Position numbers and translations under genes: made by a program. DNA of 64,000 nt from Actinoplanes sp. N902-109 (GTDB lineage Bacteria > Actinomycetota > Actinomycetes > Mycobacteriales > Micromonosporaceae), in assembly GCF_000389965.1 (NCBI RefSeq), contig NC_021191.1, forward strand, positions 1,551,501 to 1,615,500. Direction: 5' to 3'. Of this stretch, positions 18,527-25,545 are shown piece after piece; position 1 is the stretch's first letter, and every line of letters starts with the position of its first letter. The notes beneath the pieces are model-generated. The model did not search any database and was not told the DNA's origin. It saw only the letters and a program-made list of their open reading frames with translations.

Positions 18527-20250
18527 CCGTCCAGTCTGCCAGCCGTGGTGTGCCGTCCCCGGCCCGGTGTGACATGCGTTGCTTCCTGGTGTGCCGGACT
18601 TGGCCCGGCTTGCGGCGGACGCGACCCCGCTTGCGGCGGACGCGGCCCGGCTTGGGGCGGGCGGGGCCCGGCTTGGGGCGGGCGGGGCCCGGCTTGGGGC
18701 GGGCGGGGCCCGGCTTGGGGCGGACGCGACCCCGCTTGGGGTGGCCGGGTCCCGACTTGCGGCGGATGTGGCCCGGTCAGCGGCGGATGTGGCCCGGTTT
18801 GCGGCGGGAGGGACCCGGCTTGCGCGGCATGGGGCCCGGCGTTGGGGCCGCTGGCCGGGCCGGGTGGCTCGCCGGGGCCGTCACCGGCGGCCGCGTGCCG
18901 GCCGGGCGGTGGCGCCTGCTGCTCGCGCCGGCCGGGCTGCTCGGTCTCCTCGGGGCGGCGGTGCCGGCCCGGGCGCAGGCCGGCCTCGTTGCGCCAGCCC
19001 CAGCGCGGCGCCAGGGTCATCATCAGCACGAGGCCGCCCAGGCACCACAGCCCGACGACCATCGGGATGGACGAGTGCCCGGCCAGCACGCCGGTGACCA
19101 TCACCGCGGCACCCTGGCTGAGTTGCAGCCCGCTCTGCATGACGCCGAACGCCCGGGCGCGGTAGCCGTGCGGCAGCGCCAGCACGAAGGTGCCGTTGAG
19201 CGTCGGCACGAGCACCCCCTGGGCGACACCCGAGGCGGCGACGAGCACGGCCACGACCCCGGCGTTCGGGGCGAACACGGTCAGCGCGAGCGCCAGCGGG
19301 GCGATCGCGGCGAACGGCGGGACCAGCCGGTGTTTGCGGGTCTGCGAGGCCACCCGGCCGATCGCGAGACCGCCGATGACAAAGCCGATCGGGCCCGCGG
19401 CCATGATCATGCCCTGGTCGAAGCCGCGCGCGGCCGGGTCGTCGTGGAACAGTGCGGCCCAGCCCGCGGCCAGGCCCTCGGGCAGGATCGTGAACGTCGT
19501 CAGGGCGAACACCATCAGCGCGATCGAGCGCAGCTGGGGGGTGCCGAAGACCAGCCGGAAGCCCTCGGCGGTCTCGCGCATCAGGTGCTTGCGCTGCGCC
19601 GGGGCGTTCGCCGCCGGTCGTGGACGCACCCAGGCGGCGATGATCACCCCGGAGAGCAGGAACGACGCCGAGTCCAGGACCAGGCCGAGCCGGGCGTTGA
19701 CACCCACGGCCAGCACGCCACCGGCGAGATAGCCGAAGACCTGCGCGGCCTGCGACGTCGACGAGTTGAGCGCGAGGCCGGTGACCACCAGCCGGCGATC
19801 GAGGATCAGCGGGATGAGCGCGGACCGGGCCGACTGGGTCGGTGGCGCGAACAGCATGGTGACGAACATCAGCACCAACATCGCCGGCACCGGCATGCCG
19901 GGCAGGGCGATCAGCGCGATCGGTACGGCGCGGACCACGTCCGCCAGGATCAGGACCCTGCGGTACGGGTACCGCTCGGCCAGCGCCGCCAGCACCGGGC
20001 CACCGATCACCCACGGCAGGTAGCTGATCGCGAACGAGGCCGCCGACAGCGTGACCGACTGGCTCTGCTCGTAGACGAGGACGATGATCGCCGCCCGGGC
20101 GAGGTAGTCGCCGAGCCAGTTGACGATGAGCGAGATGTACAGCGCGCGGAACTCGCGCACCGCCAGCACGTCGCGATAGCCGACCCGGCTCGCCCGTTCC
20201 GTCGCACCGCCGCTGGTTACCGGTCGTGCGGCGGGTCGGTCCTCGGACAC
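18523..20250 (-). CDS. MFS transporter with a proline-rich heptad-repeat tail
   Basis: 575 residues. Residues about 30-430 are a major facilitator domain with about twelve helices, opening with YRDVLAVREFRALYISLIVNWLGDYLARAA, of the EntS-like exporter group. The substrate is unknown. The last 150 residues are unusual: after an arginine-rich link (RRPEETEQPGRREQQ) come ten heptads of the type PRPPQAG, then a short end. The tail would be cytoplasmic and extended. It is encoded by a 21-bp tandem array. The gene overlaps glbO by 4 bases. Confidence 0.88.
   Translation of the reverse strand: MSEDRPAARPVTSGGATERASRVGYRDVLAVREFRALYISLIVNWLGDYLARAAIIVLVYEQSQSVTLSAASFAISYLPWVIGGPVLAALAERYPYRRVLILADVVRAVPIALIALPGMPVPAMLVLMFVTMLFAPPTQSARSALIPLILDRRLVVTGLALNSSTSQAAQVFGYLAGGVLAVGVNARLGLVLDSASFLLSGVIIAAWVRPRPAANAPAQRKHLMRETAEGFRLVFGTPQLRSIALMVFALTTFTILPEGLAAGWAALFHDDPAARGFDQGMIMAAGPIGFVIGGLAIGRVASQTRKHRLVPPFAAIAPLALALTVFAPNAGVVAVLVAASGVAQGVLVPTLNGTFVLALPHGYRARAFGVMQSGLQLSQGAAVMVTGVLAGHSSIPMVVGLWCLGGLVLMMTLAPRWGWRNEAGLRPGRHRRPEETEQPGRREQQAPPPGRHAAAGDGPGEPPGPASGPNAGPHAAQAGSLPPQTGPHPPLTGPHPPQVGTRPPQAGSRPPQAGPRPPQAGPRPPQAGPRPPQAGPRPPQAGSRPPQAGPSPAHQEATHVTPGRGRHTTAGRLDG
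18605..18820. repeat. 21-bp tandem array encoding PRPPQAG heptads
   Basis: About ten copies of a 21-bp unit inside the 3' end of the MFS gene. The middle copies are identical, and the outer copies carry substitutions giving Ser, His or Thr in place of the first Pro and Arg. The unit length keeps the reading frame, so copy-number changes alter tail length without frameshift. Confidence 0.9.
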
Positions 20251-20456
20251 CCAGGTCCTCCATCGATCGCGACGGCCGGCGGGGATGCCGACGGCGGTCG
20301 GTCACGTCGCTGAGGGGCCTCGCGAACGTGACGCTGCAAGTGCAGATGCCTCTTGCAGGATTCTGCCCGATTGTCCGAGTCCTGGCTAGGGCGTACGGCT
20401 GGCCAGCTGGCCGATCGGTCGAGGGCAGACCTCCACCATCGCGGCTTCTGTGCAGC
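20251..20456. other. Intergenic region between mscS-like and MFS genes
   Basis: 206 bases with no coding frame of note. It contains the perfect 12-base palindrome GGCCAGCTGGCC at 20401-20412 and presumably the promoter of the MFS-glbO unit. Confidence 0.5.
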
Positions 20457-21530
20457 TCAGGTGGCACCTCCCGGGTGGTTCGAGGAGTCACCGGACGGCA
20501 ACACCGGGGGTACCGCCGAGCGCGGGAGCATGCGGGATACCGCAATCCGCTCCGAGATGCCCGAGCTCTCCAGGGCCTCGGTGAGCCGGCGGCGCAGTTC
20601 CCGCTGGACGACCGGCTGGCCGTCCGCGGTCGTCTTGGCGATGGTGCGGATCACTGCGCCGTCGACGGTCAGCTGCTCCACCCCGATCACATCCGGCGGT
20701 TCGAGGAACTCGGTGGCGTGCTCGGGCTCGTCCGCCAGCGCGGTGGCGGCCTGCCGCAGCACCGCGATCGCCTCCTCGGAGCTGACGAAGCCGATCGGGA
20801 TGTCGATCACCACCATGGCCCAGCCCTGGCTCTTGTTGCCGACCCGGATGATCTCGCCGTTGCGGACGTACCAGAGCACGCCGCGCATGTCCCGGACGGT
20901 GGTGACCCGCAGGCCGACCGTCTCCACCACGCCGCTGGCGTCGCCCAGGTCGACCGAGTCGCCGACGCCGTACTGATCCTCGAGCAGCATGAACAGGCCG
21001 GCGATCAGATCCTTGACCAGGCTCTGCGCGCCGAAGCCCAGCGCCACGCCGACAATGCCGGCGCTGGCCAGCAGCGGCCCCACGTTGAAGCCGAGCTCAC
21101 CCATCACCAGCAGCGCGGCCATGGTGAACACGACGGCCGTGACGAAGCTGCGCAGCACCGAACCGATCGCCTCGGCCCGCTGCCGGCGGCGTTCCGGGAT
21201 GAATTGGGCCTCGCTGGCGTCGGCCTGCTTGTCGGCCCGCTCCCGCAGCGGCTTGAGCAGCGCCGGCATGGCCGCCCGGGACGTCGTGGTGGTCAGCCGC
21301 CGGATCCCGCGGTTGAGGGCCCACCGGATCAGCGCCGCCACCAGGATGATGGCCAGGATCCGCAGCGGTTTGACGATGAAGAGATAGCCGCTGTTCGCGA
21401 GCCACTGGTTGTCCGTGTTCTGGTAGATCCACGTACAGAAGGCGTCGGTGCGGCACCGCTCGGAGATCGATGTCGTGTCGACGATGGGGACCGATGTCGA
21501 CGGCGCAGGGGCGGGAGCGAGCAGAATCAC
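20457..21530 (-). CDS. MscS-family mechanosensitive ion channel
   Basis: 357 residues. A small-conductance mechanosensitive channel relieves turgor on osmotic downshock. There is a short outer segment with two cysteines (ERCRTDAFCTW), helices at about 49-70 and 122-145, and the pore helix with the family pattern ASAGIVGVALGFGAQSLVKDLIAGLFMLLEDQYGVGD, the glycine/alanine packing pattern of MscS TM3. The cytoplasmic beta domain follows (VNG-like VRNGEIIRVGNKSQGWAMVVIDI) and an alpha/beta domain to about 320. The last 25 residues are Pro/Ser-rich. Confidence 0.93.
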   Translation of the reverse strand: MILLAPAPAPSTSVPIVDTTSISERCRTDAFCTWIYQNTDNQWLANSGYLFIVKPLRILAIILVAALIRWALNRGIRRLTTTTSRAAMPALLKPLRERADKQADASEAQFIPERRRQRAEAIGSVLRSFVTAVVFTMAALLVMGELGFNVGPLLASAGIVGVALGFGAQSLVKDLIAGLFMLLEDQYGVGDSVDLGDASGVVETVGLRVTTVRDMRGVLWYVRNGEIIRVGNKSQGWAMVVIDIPIGFVSSEEAIAVLRQAATALADEPEHATEFLEPPDVIGVEQLTVDGAVIRTIAKTTADGQPVVQRELRRRLTEALESSGISERIAVSRMLPRSAVPPVLPSGDSSNHPGGAT

Positions 21531-21743
21531 GGGGCACCACCGTACCGGCCGGCGGACAACCGCCGGGAACCGGACATCTGTGGCCTGGACCTCAGACGTT
21601 TACGCCCGGGCCACAGATTGTGCTCGCAAATTCGTCATTCATCAGGGACTATTGGGCCACGGGCAGCCGCACTTCCGGTGCTCGATCGAGACCTTGCGCA
21701 CAACGGGAGCGGTTACTAGCACTCACACCGAAGGGTGATCGCG

Positions 21744-22292
21744 ATGCCTGACATACGACCCACAGTGGGCTCTTCCGCGTTGGTTCTGAACGCTACCTAC
21801 GAGCCGCTGTGCGTCGTATCGGTGCGTCGGGCGACCATCCTCGTGCTGACCGCCAAGGCGGAGTGCGTTTCCGACGGTGACGGCATCCTGCACAGTGCCC
21901 ACCACGACCTGCCGGTGCCCTCGGTGGTCCGGCTCACCCGCTATGTGAAGGTGCCTTACCGCACCCATGTCGGCCTGTCCCGGCGGGCCATCTTCGCCCG
22001 GGACGGCGGCCGGTGCGCCTACTGCCGGGGGTCGGCCGAGACGATCGACCACGTGTTCCCCCGCAGCCGCGGCGGCCTGCACGCCTGGGACAACGTGGTG
22101 GCCGCCTGCGCCAAGTGCAACCACAGCAAGGGCGACAAGACACCGGCCGAGCTGGGCTGGCGGTTGCACACCGCCCCGGCCGCACCACGCGGGGTCGCCT
22201 GGCGGGTCCTGGGGCACCGCACACCGGACCCCCGCTGGGCGGACTGGCTGGACCTGCCCGCCGCGACCGACCTGACCGCCGAGGCCGCCTAG
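21744..22292 (+). CDS. HNH endonuclease-family protein
   Basis: 182 residues from the ATG at 21744, with GAAGGG about 8 bases upstream; a GTG nine bases earlier is also possible. The C-terminal half is an HNH/zinc domain: RDGGRCAYCRG supplies the first CxxC, TIDHVFPRSRGGLHAWDNVVAACAKCNHSKGDKTP contains the DH catalytic pair, the Asn, the second CxxC and the final His/Asn. The N-terminal half (LNATYEPLCVVSVRRA) is the conserved leader of actinobacterial members such as Rv2469c. All catalytic residues are present. The biological substrate of this widespread chromosomal form is unknown. Confidence 0.92.
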   Translation: MPDIRPTVGSSALVLNATYEPLCVVSVRRATILVLTAKAECVSDGDGILHSAHHDLPVPSVVRLTRYVKVPYRTHVGLSRRAIFARDGGRCAYCRGSAETIDHVFPRSRGGLHAWDNVVAACAKCNHSKGDKTPAELGWRLHTAPAAPRGVAWRVLGHRTPDPRWADWLDLPAATDLTAEAA

Positions 22293-22295
22293 CGC

Positions 22296-22318
22296 CCTCG
22301 GATTTTTTGTCTCCGAGG
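22296..22318. terminator. Hairpin with T-run in the loop
   Basis: A perfect 7-bp stem CCTCGGA/TCCGAGG with loop TTTTTTGTC starts 3 bases after the HNH gene stop. It lies between the convergent HNH and sortase genes and most likely terminates the HNH transcript. Confidence 0.6.
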
Positions 22319-22324
22319 CCCTGC

Positions 22325-22400
22325 CAGTCCTTCGCGCCGACCAGTGATTTCAGTCCTTGGTGCCGATCAGTGATTTCAGTCCTTCGTGCCGATCAGTGAC
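22325..22400. repeat. 26-bp tandem triplication of the sortase gene tail
   Basis: Units at 22325-22350, 22351-22376 and 22377-22400 with consensus CAGTCCTTCGTGCCGATCAGTGATTT. The unit nearest the gene encodes the last residues and stop of the sortase (SLIGTKD); the other two lie beyond the stop. Because 26 is not a multiple of three, they do not extend the frame. Confidence 0.9.
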
Positions 22401-23317
22401 GCGAAGACGATGACGTTGTCCGAATAGCCCCGGTTGCCGCCGAGCCAGGTGCCGCCGCAGGTCACGAGCCGCAGCGACGGCCTGCTGTAGTCGCCGTAGA
22501 CCCGCTGGATCGGCAGCTTGTCCTTGCCGTGGTGCTCGACCGAGTTCACCTCGAAGAGCGCCGTGTCGCCGTCCTCGCGGCGGACTTCGATCCGCTGCCC
22601 CGGCTTCAGCCGGCCGAGATGATGGAAAACCGATGGTCCGGTACGGGTGTCGGCGTGCCCGACGATCAACGCCGGGCCGAACTGGCCCGGGGTGGGCCCC
22701 TCGTCGAACCACCCGGCCTCGTTGTGCCGCTCGACCGGGGGCACCGCCACCGAGCCGTCCCGGGCCAGCCCCACGTCCAGGATGGGCGCCTCGACCTTGA
22801 TCGCCGGGATGGTCAGCCGCATCGGCCGGCTCGGTTCCAGCACCGGGAACGCCCGGGGCGGCGCCTTGTCCGGCCCCTTGAACAGGTCGTGCAGGTCGAA
22901 GCCGGTGGTCGCGCCCAGCCCGGCGCCCATGGCGAAGAGGCCGGCGAAGACGAGGACGACCGCCATCACCCCGAGCGGCAGCGGGCGTCCTGCCACCGTC
23001 GGCGCGGTCCTGGCCGCCGGGCGGGTGCGCCGGGGGCGCGGGAGCACCGGGCTGACGGGATGAGCCGCCCGGCGCCGGACCGGCTCGGGCAGGGCGACCG
23101 GCTCGGGCAGGGCGACCGGCTCGGGCAGGGCGGCCGGCTCGGGCAGGGCGGCCGGCGTGCGGGTTGCCGGCGTGGCGGGCTCGGGCAGGGCTGCCGGGGC
23201 GACCGGCGCGGGCAGCGCGGCCGGCCGGGCGACGATCTCGGCCGGGCGGCGGCGCAGGACGGACTCGGGCAGGCGGGGGCCGGGGTTGAGCGGGCGGGGC
23301 CGGACCGGACGCGACAT
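22376..23317 (-). CDS. Class F sortase
   Basis: 313 residues from the ATG before SRPVRPRPLN. The long leader is basic and proline-rich, with repeated LPEPV/LPEPA pentads (about 50-85), then a transmembrane helix (LGVMAVVLVFAGLFAMGAGL) and the extracytoplasmic sortase domain. The catalytic trio is visible: His in LIVGHADTR, Cys in LRLVTCGG, Arg in GGNRGYSDNVIVF. Class F enzymes are the common but poorly understood sortases of actinobacteria. Its natural partner may be the secreted protein gene 10 bases upstream, although that protein shows no clear sorting motif. The C-terminal residues come from a repeat unit that is triplicated past the stop. Confidence 0.9.
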   Translation of the reverse strand: MSRPVRPRPLNPGPRLPESVLRRRPAEIVARPAALPAPVAPAALPEPATPATRTPAALPEPAALPEPVALPEPVALPEPVRRRAAHPVSPVLPRPRRTRPAARTAPTVAGRPLPLGVMAVVLVFAGLFAMGAGLGATTGFDLHDLFKGPDKAPPRAFPVLEPSRPMRLTIPAIKVEAPILDVGLARDGSVAVPPVERHNEAGWFDEGPTPGQFGPALIVGHADTRTGPSVFHHLGRLKPGQRIEVRREDGDTALFEVNSVEHHGKDKLPIQRVYGDYSRPSLRLVTCGGTWLGGNRGYSDNVIVFASLIGTKD

Positions 23318-23327
23318 CCGCGCGCCC

Positions 23328-23816
23328 TCAGCCGTGCCGGCGACGGCGGGTCGCCACCACGGCCAGGGCCAGGCCCGCGCCGACGGCCATGGCACCCCCG
23401 CCGATGAGCAGCGGCGCCGAACGGCCCGGGGCGGTGCCCCCGCCGCCGGTCGCCGGGCCGCGGGCTGGTTCCACCTTGGCCACCACGTGCAGGGTCTCGG
23501 TCGCGCCCTCACCACCCGAACACTTCAGGGTGATCCGGTAGTCGCCTGGTTCGGTGCCGGTTGGTACCCGTACCGTCGTGGTCAGGAAGCCGTAGCGCGG
23601 TGAGACGGTGACCGAACCCAGCGGACCGGCCGTCACCGTCGCCGGTTTGAGGTTGTCGTCGCAGCTGGCCCGGAGGGCGATCTCGTCGCCGGACCGTACG
23701 GTGTCCGGATTGGCCTCCACGAAGACGTCCGCCGCCCGGGCGGGGGATCCGGTGAGCAGAACGACGGGCAGGGCCAGGAACGCCGCTGCGAAGGCGGCCG
23801 GGACGGGTGCACGCAT
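23328..23816 (-). CDS. Secreted, membrane-anchored Ig-like protein next to sortase
   Basis: 162 residues. It has a signal peptide (PAAFAAAFLALPVVLLTGSPARA, cleavage near 29), then one beta-sandwich-like domain of about 90 residues with a single disulfide-capable Cys pair (SCDDN and LKCSG), a Gly/Thr/Pro linker, a transmembrane helix (LLIGGGAMAVGAGLALAVVA) and a basic end RRRRHG. This is the layout of a sortase substrate, but no LPxTG or LAxTG pentapeptide precedes the helix (only APGRSAPLL). It ends 10 bases before the sortase start, so the two are an operon. GGGGGAGG directly before the ATG is a strong ribosome binding site. Confidence 0.8.
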   Translation of the reverse strand: MRAPVPAAFAAAFLALPVVLLTGSPARAADVFVEANPDTVRSGDEIALRASCDDNLKPATVTAGPLGSVTVSPRYGFLTTTVRVPTGTEPGDYRITLKCSGGEGATETLHVVAKVEPARGPATGGGGTAPGRSAPLLIGGGAMAVGAGLALAVVATRRRRHG

Positions 23817-24038
23817 GACCTCCCCCTTCTGCCGTCCGGGGCGGAAACGTCGCGGACGGCGCGTGAGGGTGATTTTCGCACCTCCGGGCCGATTGTGCGG
23901 GTCGGAAACGATGCCGCTTGTGGGTCTTGACACCCGAGGGTCCGTGGCGGCTTCCACTCCGCTACCGTGATTGACGTTCGGATCACTGGGAAGACAGTGA
24001 CTTGGCCCGGTTCCTTGTGACGCCTGGGGGCGTTGAGG
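23817..24038. other. Divergent promoter region of the sortase-partner and ctaJ genes
   Basis: About 220 bases separating two divergent units. No gene is apparent; frames crossing it are extensions of neighbours. It is less GC-rich than its surroundings, as expected for promoters, but I cannot assign -10 or -35 boxes with confidence. Confidence 0.5.
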
Positions 24039-24323
24039 TTGTCGATATTCGAAACTTTCTTGATCTATGCGGTGATCCCCCTCGCGGTGATCGCCGTGGT
24101 CGCAGCGCTCGCCCTGAGTGGCAGCAAGCGGAAGCTGCCCGACCGCCGCTACCGGCCCGGCCGGCCCTACGACTTCAAGCCGATCTGGTTCCTGGCCTCG
24201 CCCCGGCAGGTCAGCAGCGCTCCGGCGGCACCGGCTCGCGAGCTGACGTCGGGCGTGCTGGTGGACTCGTCGGGCCGGCAGGTCCGGCCCGCTTCCGTGG
24301 GAGGCGCAAGTGACCGTTGGTGA
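24039..24323 (+). CDS. ctaJ: Small membrane protein, likely aa3-type oxidase subunit CtaJ
   Basis: 94 residues from the TTG before SIFETFLIYAVIP; a second TTG two codons earlier is possible, but a GGGGG stretch sits at better spacing (8 bases) for this one. One transmembrane helix at about 5-28, then a basic stretch with WFLASP and a Pro/Ala-rich tail. The gene position directly before a DUF5130 gene and near pepN equals Rv2468A in mycobacteria, described as a small accessory subunit of the cytochrome aa3 oxidase in the respiratory supercomplex. The assignment is from position and layout. The stop overlaps the next gene's start. Confidence 0.65.
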   Translation: MSIFETFLIYAVIPLAVIAVVAALALSGSKRKLPDRRYRPGRPYDFKPIWFLASPRQVSSAPAAPARELTSGVLVDSSGRQVRPASVGGASDRW

Positions 24324-24825
24324 ATCCCAAGCGCTGAACGTCGGTGCGGCGCAGGCGCTCAACACCGAGCACCGCGAGCAGCCGATGACCGCCCTGGAGC
24401 ACCCGGGCGGTCCGACCCTCACCGAGGCGCCCGAGCTGGGCCTGACCGAGGAGAGCCGGGACGCGCTCGACGGCCCGTTCAGCACCAAGCAGCTGCTGCG
24501 TCTCGACCACGCGCTGCGCATCGCCAACCAGCAGACCGGGCTGATCTTCAGCGTCTACCTGGGCGAGCTCGCCGAGCCGACCCGCGAGGCGGCCGAGGAG
24601 CTGCACCGCCAGCTGCAGAACGCGGCCAAGAGCGTGCTGGTCGCGGCGTCGCCCAACCAGCGGGTGCTCGAGATCGTCACCGGCGGTGAGGCGCGCATGC
24701 GCATCTCCGACCGCGACGCCAAGCTGGCCGCGCTGTCGATGGCGGCGGCGTTCGCGGGGGGCGACCTCGCCGGCGGCGTGCTGGCCGGCATCGACCAGCT
24801 GGCGTCGCACGCCGGCCGCGGCTGA
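24310..24825 (+). CDS. DUF5130 / TPM-like protein
   Basis: 171 residues from a GTG inside the end of ctaJ (14-base overlap), so translational coupling is likely. The first 50 residues look disordered. The rest is the DUF5130 domain (GPFSTKQLLRLDHALRIANQQTGLIFSVYLGEL, then LVAASPNQRVLEIVTGGEARMRISDRDAKLAALSM), related in pattern to TPM-phosphatase-like domains of membrane-associated proteins. No signal peptide is visible. It corresponds by position to Rv2468c. The function is unknown. The last codons and stop are duplicated just downstream. Confidence 0.82.
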   Translation: MTVGESQALNVGAAQALNTEHREQPMTALEHPGGPTLTEAPELGLTEESRDALDGPFSTKQLLRLDHALRIANQQTGLIFSVYLGELAEPTREAAEELHRQLQNAAKSVLVAASPNQRVLEIVTGGEARMRISDRDAKLAALSMAAAFAGGDLAGGVLAGIDQLASHAGRG

Positions 24826-24860
24826 GACCCGGCTGGCGTCGAACGCGGGCCGCGGCTGAG
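24799..24860. repeat. Tandem duplication of the DUF5130 gene tail
   Basis: The 28 bases encoding LASHAGRG plus the stop (24799-24826) recur at 24833-24860 with three mismatches, 34 bases downstream. The copy lies after the stop codon and before the convergent Uma2 gene. It parallels the triplicated tail of the sortase gene about 2.4 kb away. Confidence 0.85.
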
Positions 24861-24864
24861 GCGG

Positions 24865-25467
24865 CTACTTCCAGGTCGCTGGAGCTACCCGCAGAGGGAA
24901 CGGGGCGTCGACCCGCACGGGGTCGGCGCCCTCGATCGTCTGTGCGGCCGCATAGCCGTCGTTGGTCAGCGCGTACGTGTGCAGCACCGGACCCGGCTCG
25001 ACGCGCCAGAACGCCGGGATGCCTGCCTCGGCGTACAGGGTGGGTTTGAGCAGCCGGTCGTAGCGCCGGCTGGCCGCTGCCTCGACCTCCACCACCAGTG
25101 CGACATCGGCCGGATCGGCCCAGCTGGCGCCGGACGAGCGTGGGCGCAGCACGGTCACGTCGGGAATCAGGTTGTCGTCGCGGTGGGCGATGCCGAGCCG
25201 GTCGCAGACCCACCAGCCCTCGGGCACGGCCGTCCGCAGCGTGCCGACGATCGCCGCGACGACGGCCTCGTGGGCGTCATCGGCCGGGGGAGTGACGTGC
25301 AGGCTGCCCCCGACGATCTCGTAGCGGTGGCCGTCCTGCGGGAACAGGTGCAGGTCCGGTTCGGTCCACGGGCCCTCCGGGGCGGTCCACCGCGGCAGCG
25401 CCCCCTGACCGATCACCACCAACCGGACCACCTCCGCGATGTCACGCTGAGGTTTTAGCGTACTCAC
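24865..25467 (-). CDS. Uma2-family (DUF820) restriction-endonuclease-fold protein
   Basis: 200 residues from a GTG. The PD-(D/E)XK-type core is seen as YEIVGGSLHVTPP (about 50-62), LIPDVTVLRPR (about 108-118, the catalytic Asp) and VALVVEVEAAASRRYDRLLKPTLYAEAGIPAFW (about 130-162, E-x-E and Lys). Uma2 proteins are very common in cyanobacteria and actinobacteria. Several are associated with mobile elements, but their physiological role is unsettled. Here it interrupts the otherwise conserved DUF5130-pepN order, which suggests later insertion. Confidence 0.85.
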   Translation of the reverse strand: MSTLKPQRDIAEVVRLVVIGQGALPRWTAPEGPWTEPDLHLFPQDGHRYEIVGGSLHVTPPADDAHEAVVAAIVGTLRTAVPEGWWVCDRLGIAHRDDNLIPDVTVLRPRSSGASWADPADVALVVEVEAAASRRYDRLLKPTLYAEAGIPAFWRVEPGPVLHTYALTNDGYAAAQTIEGADPVRVDAPFPLRVAPATWK

Positions 25468-25506
25468 ACGGTGTTGTTTCCGGCGGGTTGAAGCTCGGTA
25501 AGAAGT

Positions 25507-25540
25507 CGCGGGCCGCGGGTTGGAATTCCCGCGGCCCGCG
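25507..25540. terminator. Strong hairpin after pepN
   Basis: A perfect 13-bp stem CGCGGGCCGCGGG/CCCGCGGCCCGCG with an 8-base loop ends 6 bases beyond the pepN stop on the reverse strand, in the gap before the Uma2 gene. It is the clearest terminator in this part of the window. Confidence 0.75.
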
Positions 25541-25545
25541 CACAA

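Noticed and set aside
18605..18820. Possible CRISPR-like array
   Set aside because: Units are contiguous without spacers and encode in-frame heptads of the MFS protein.
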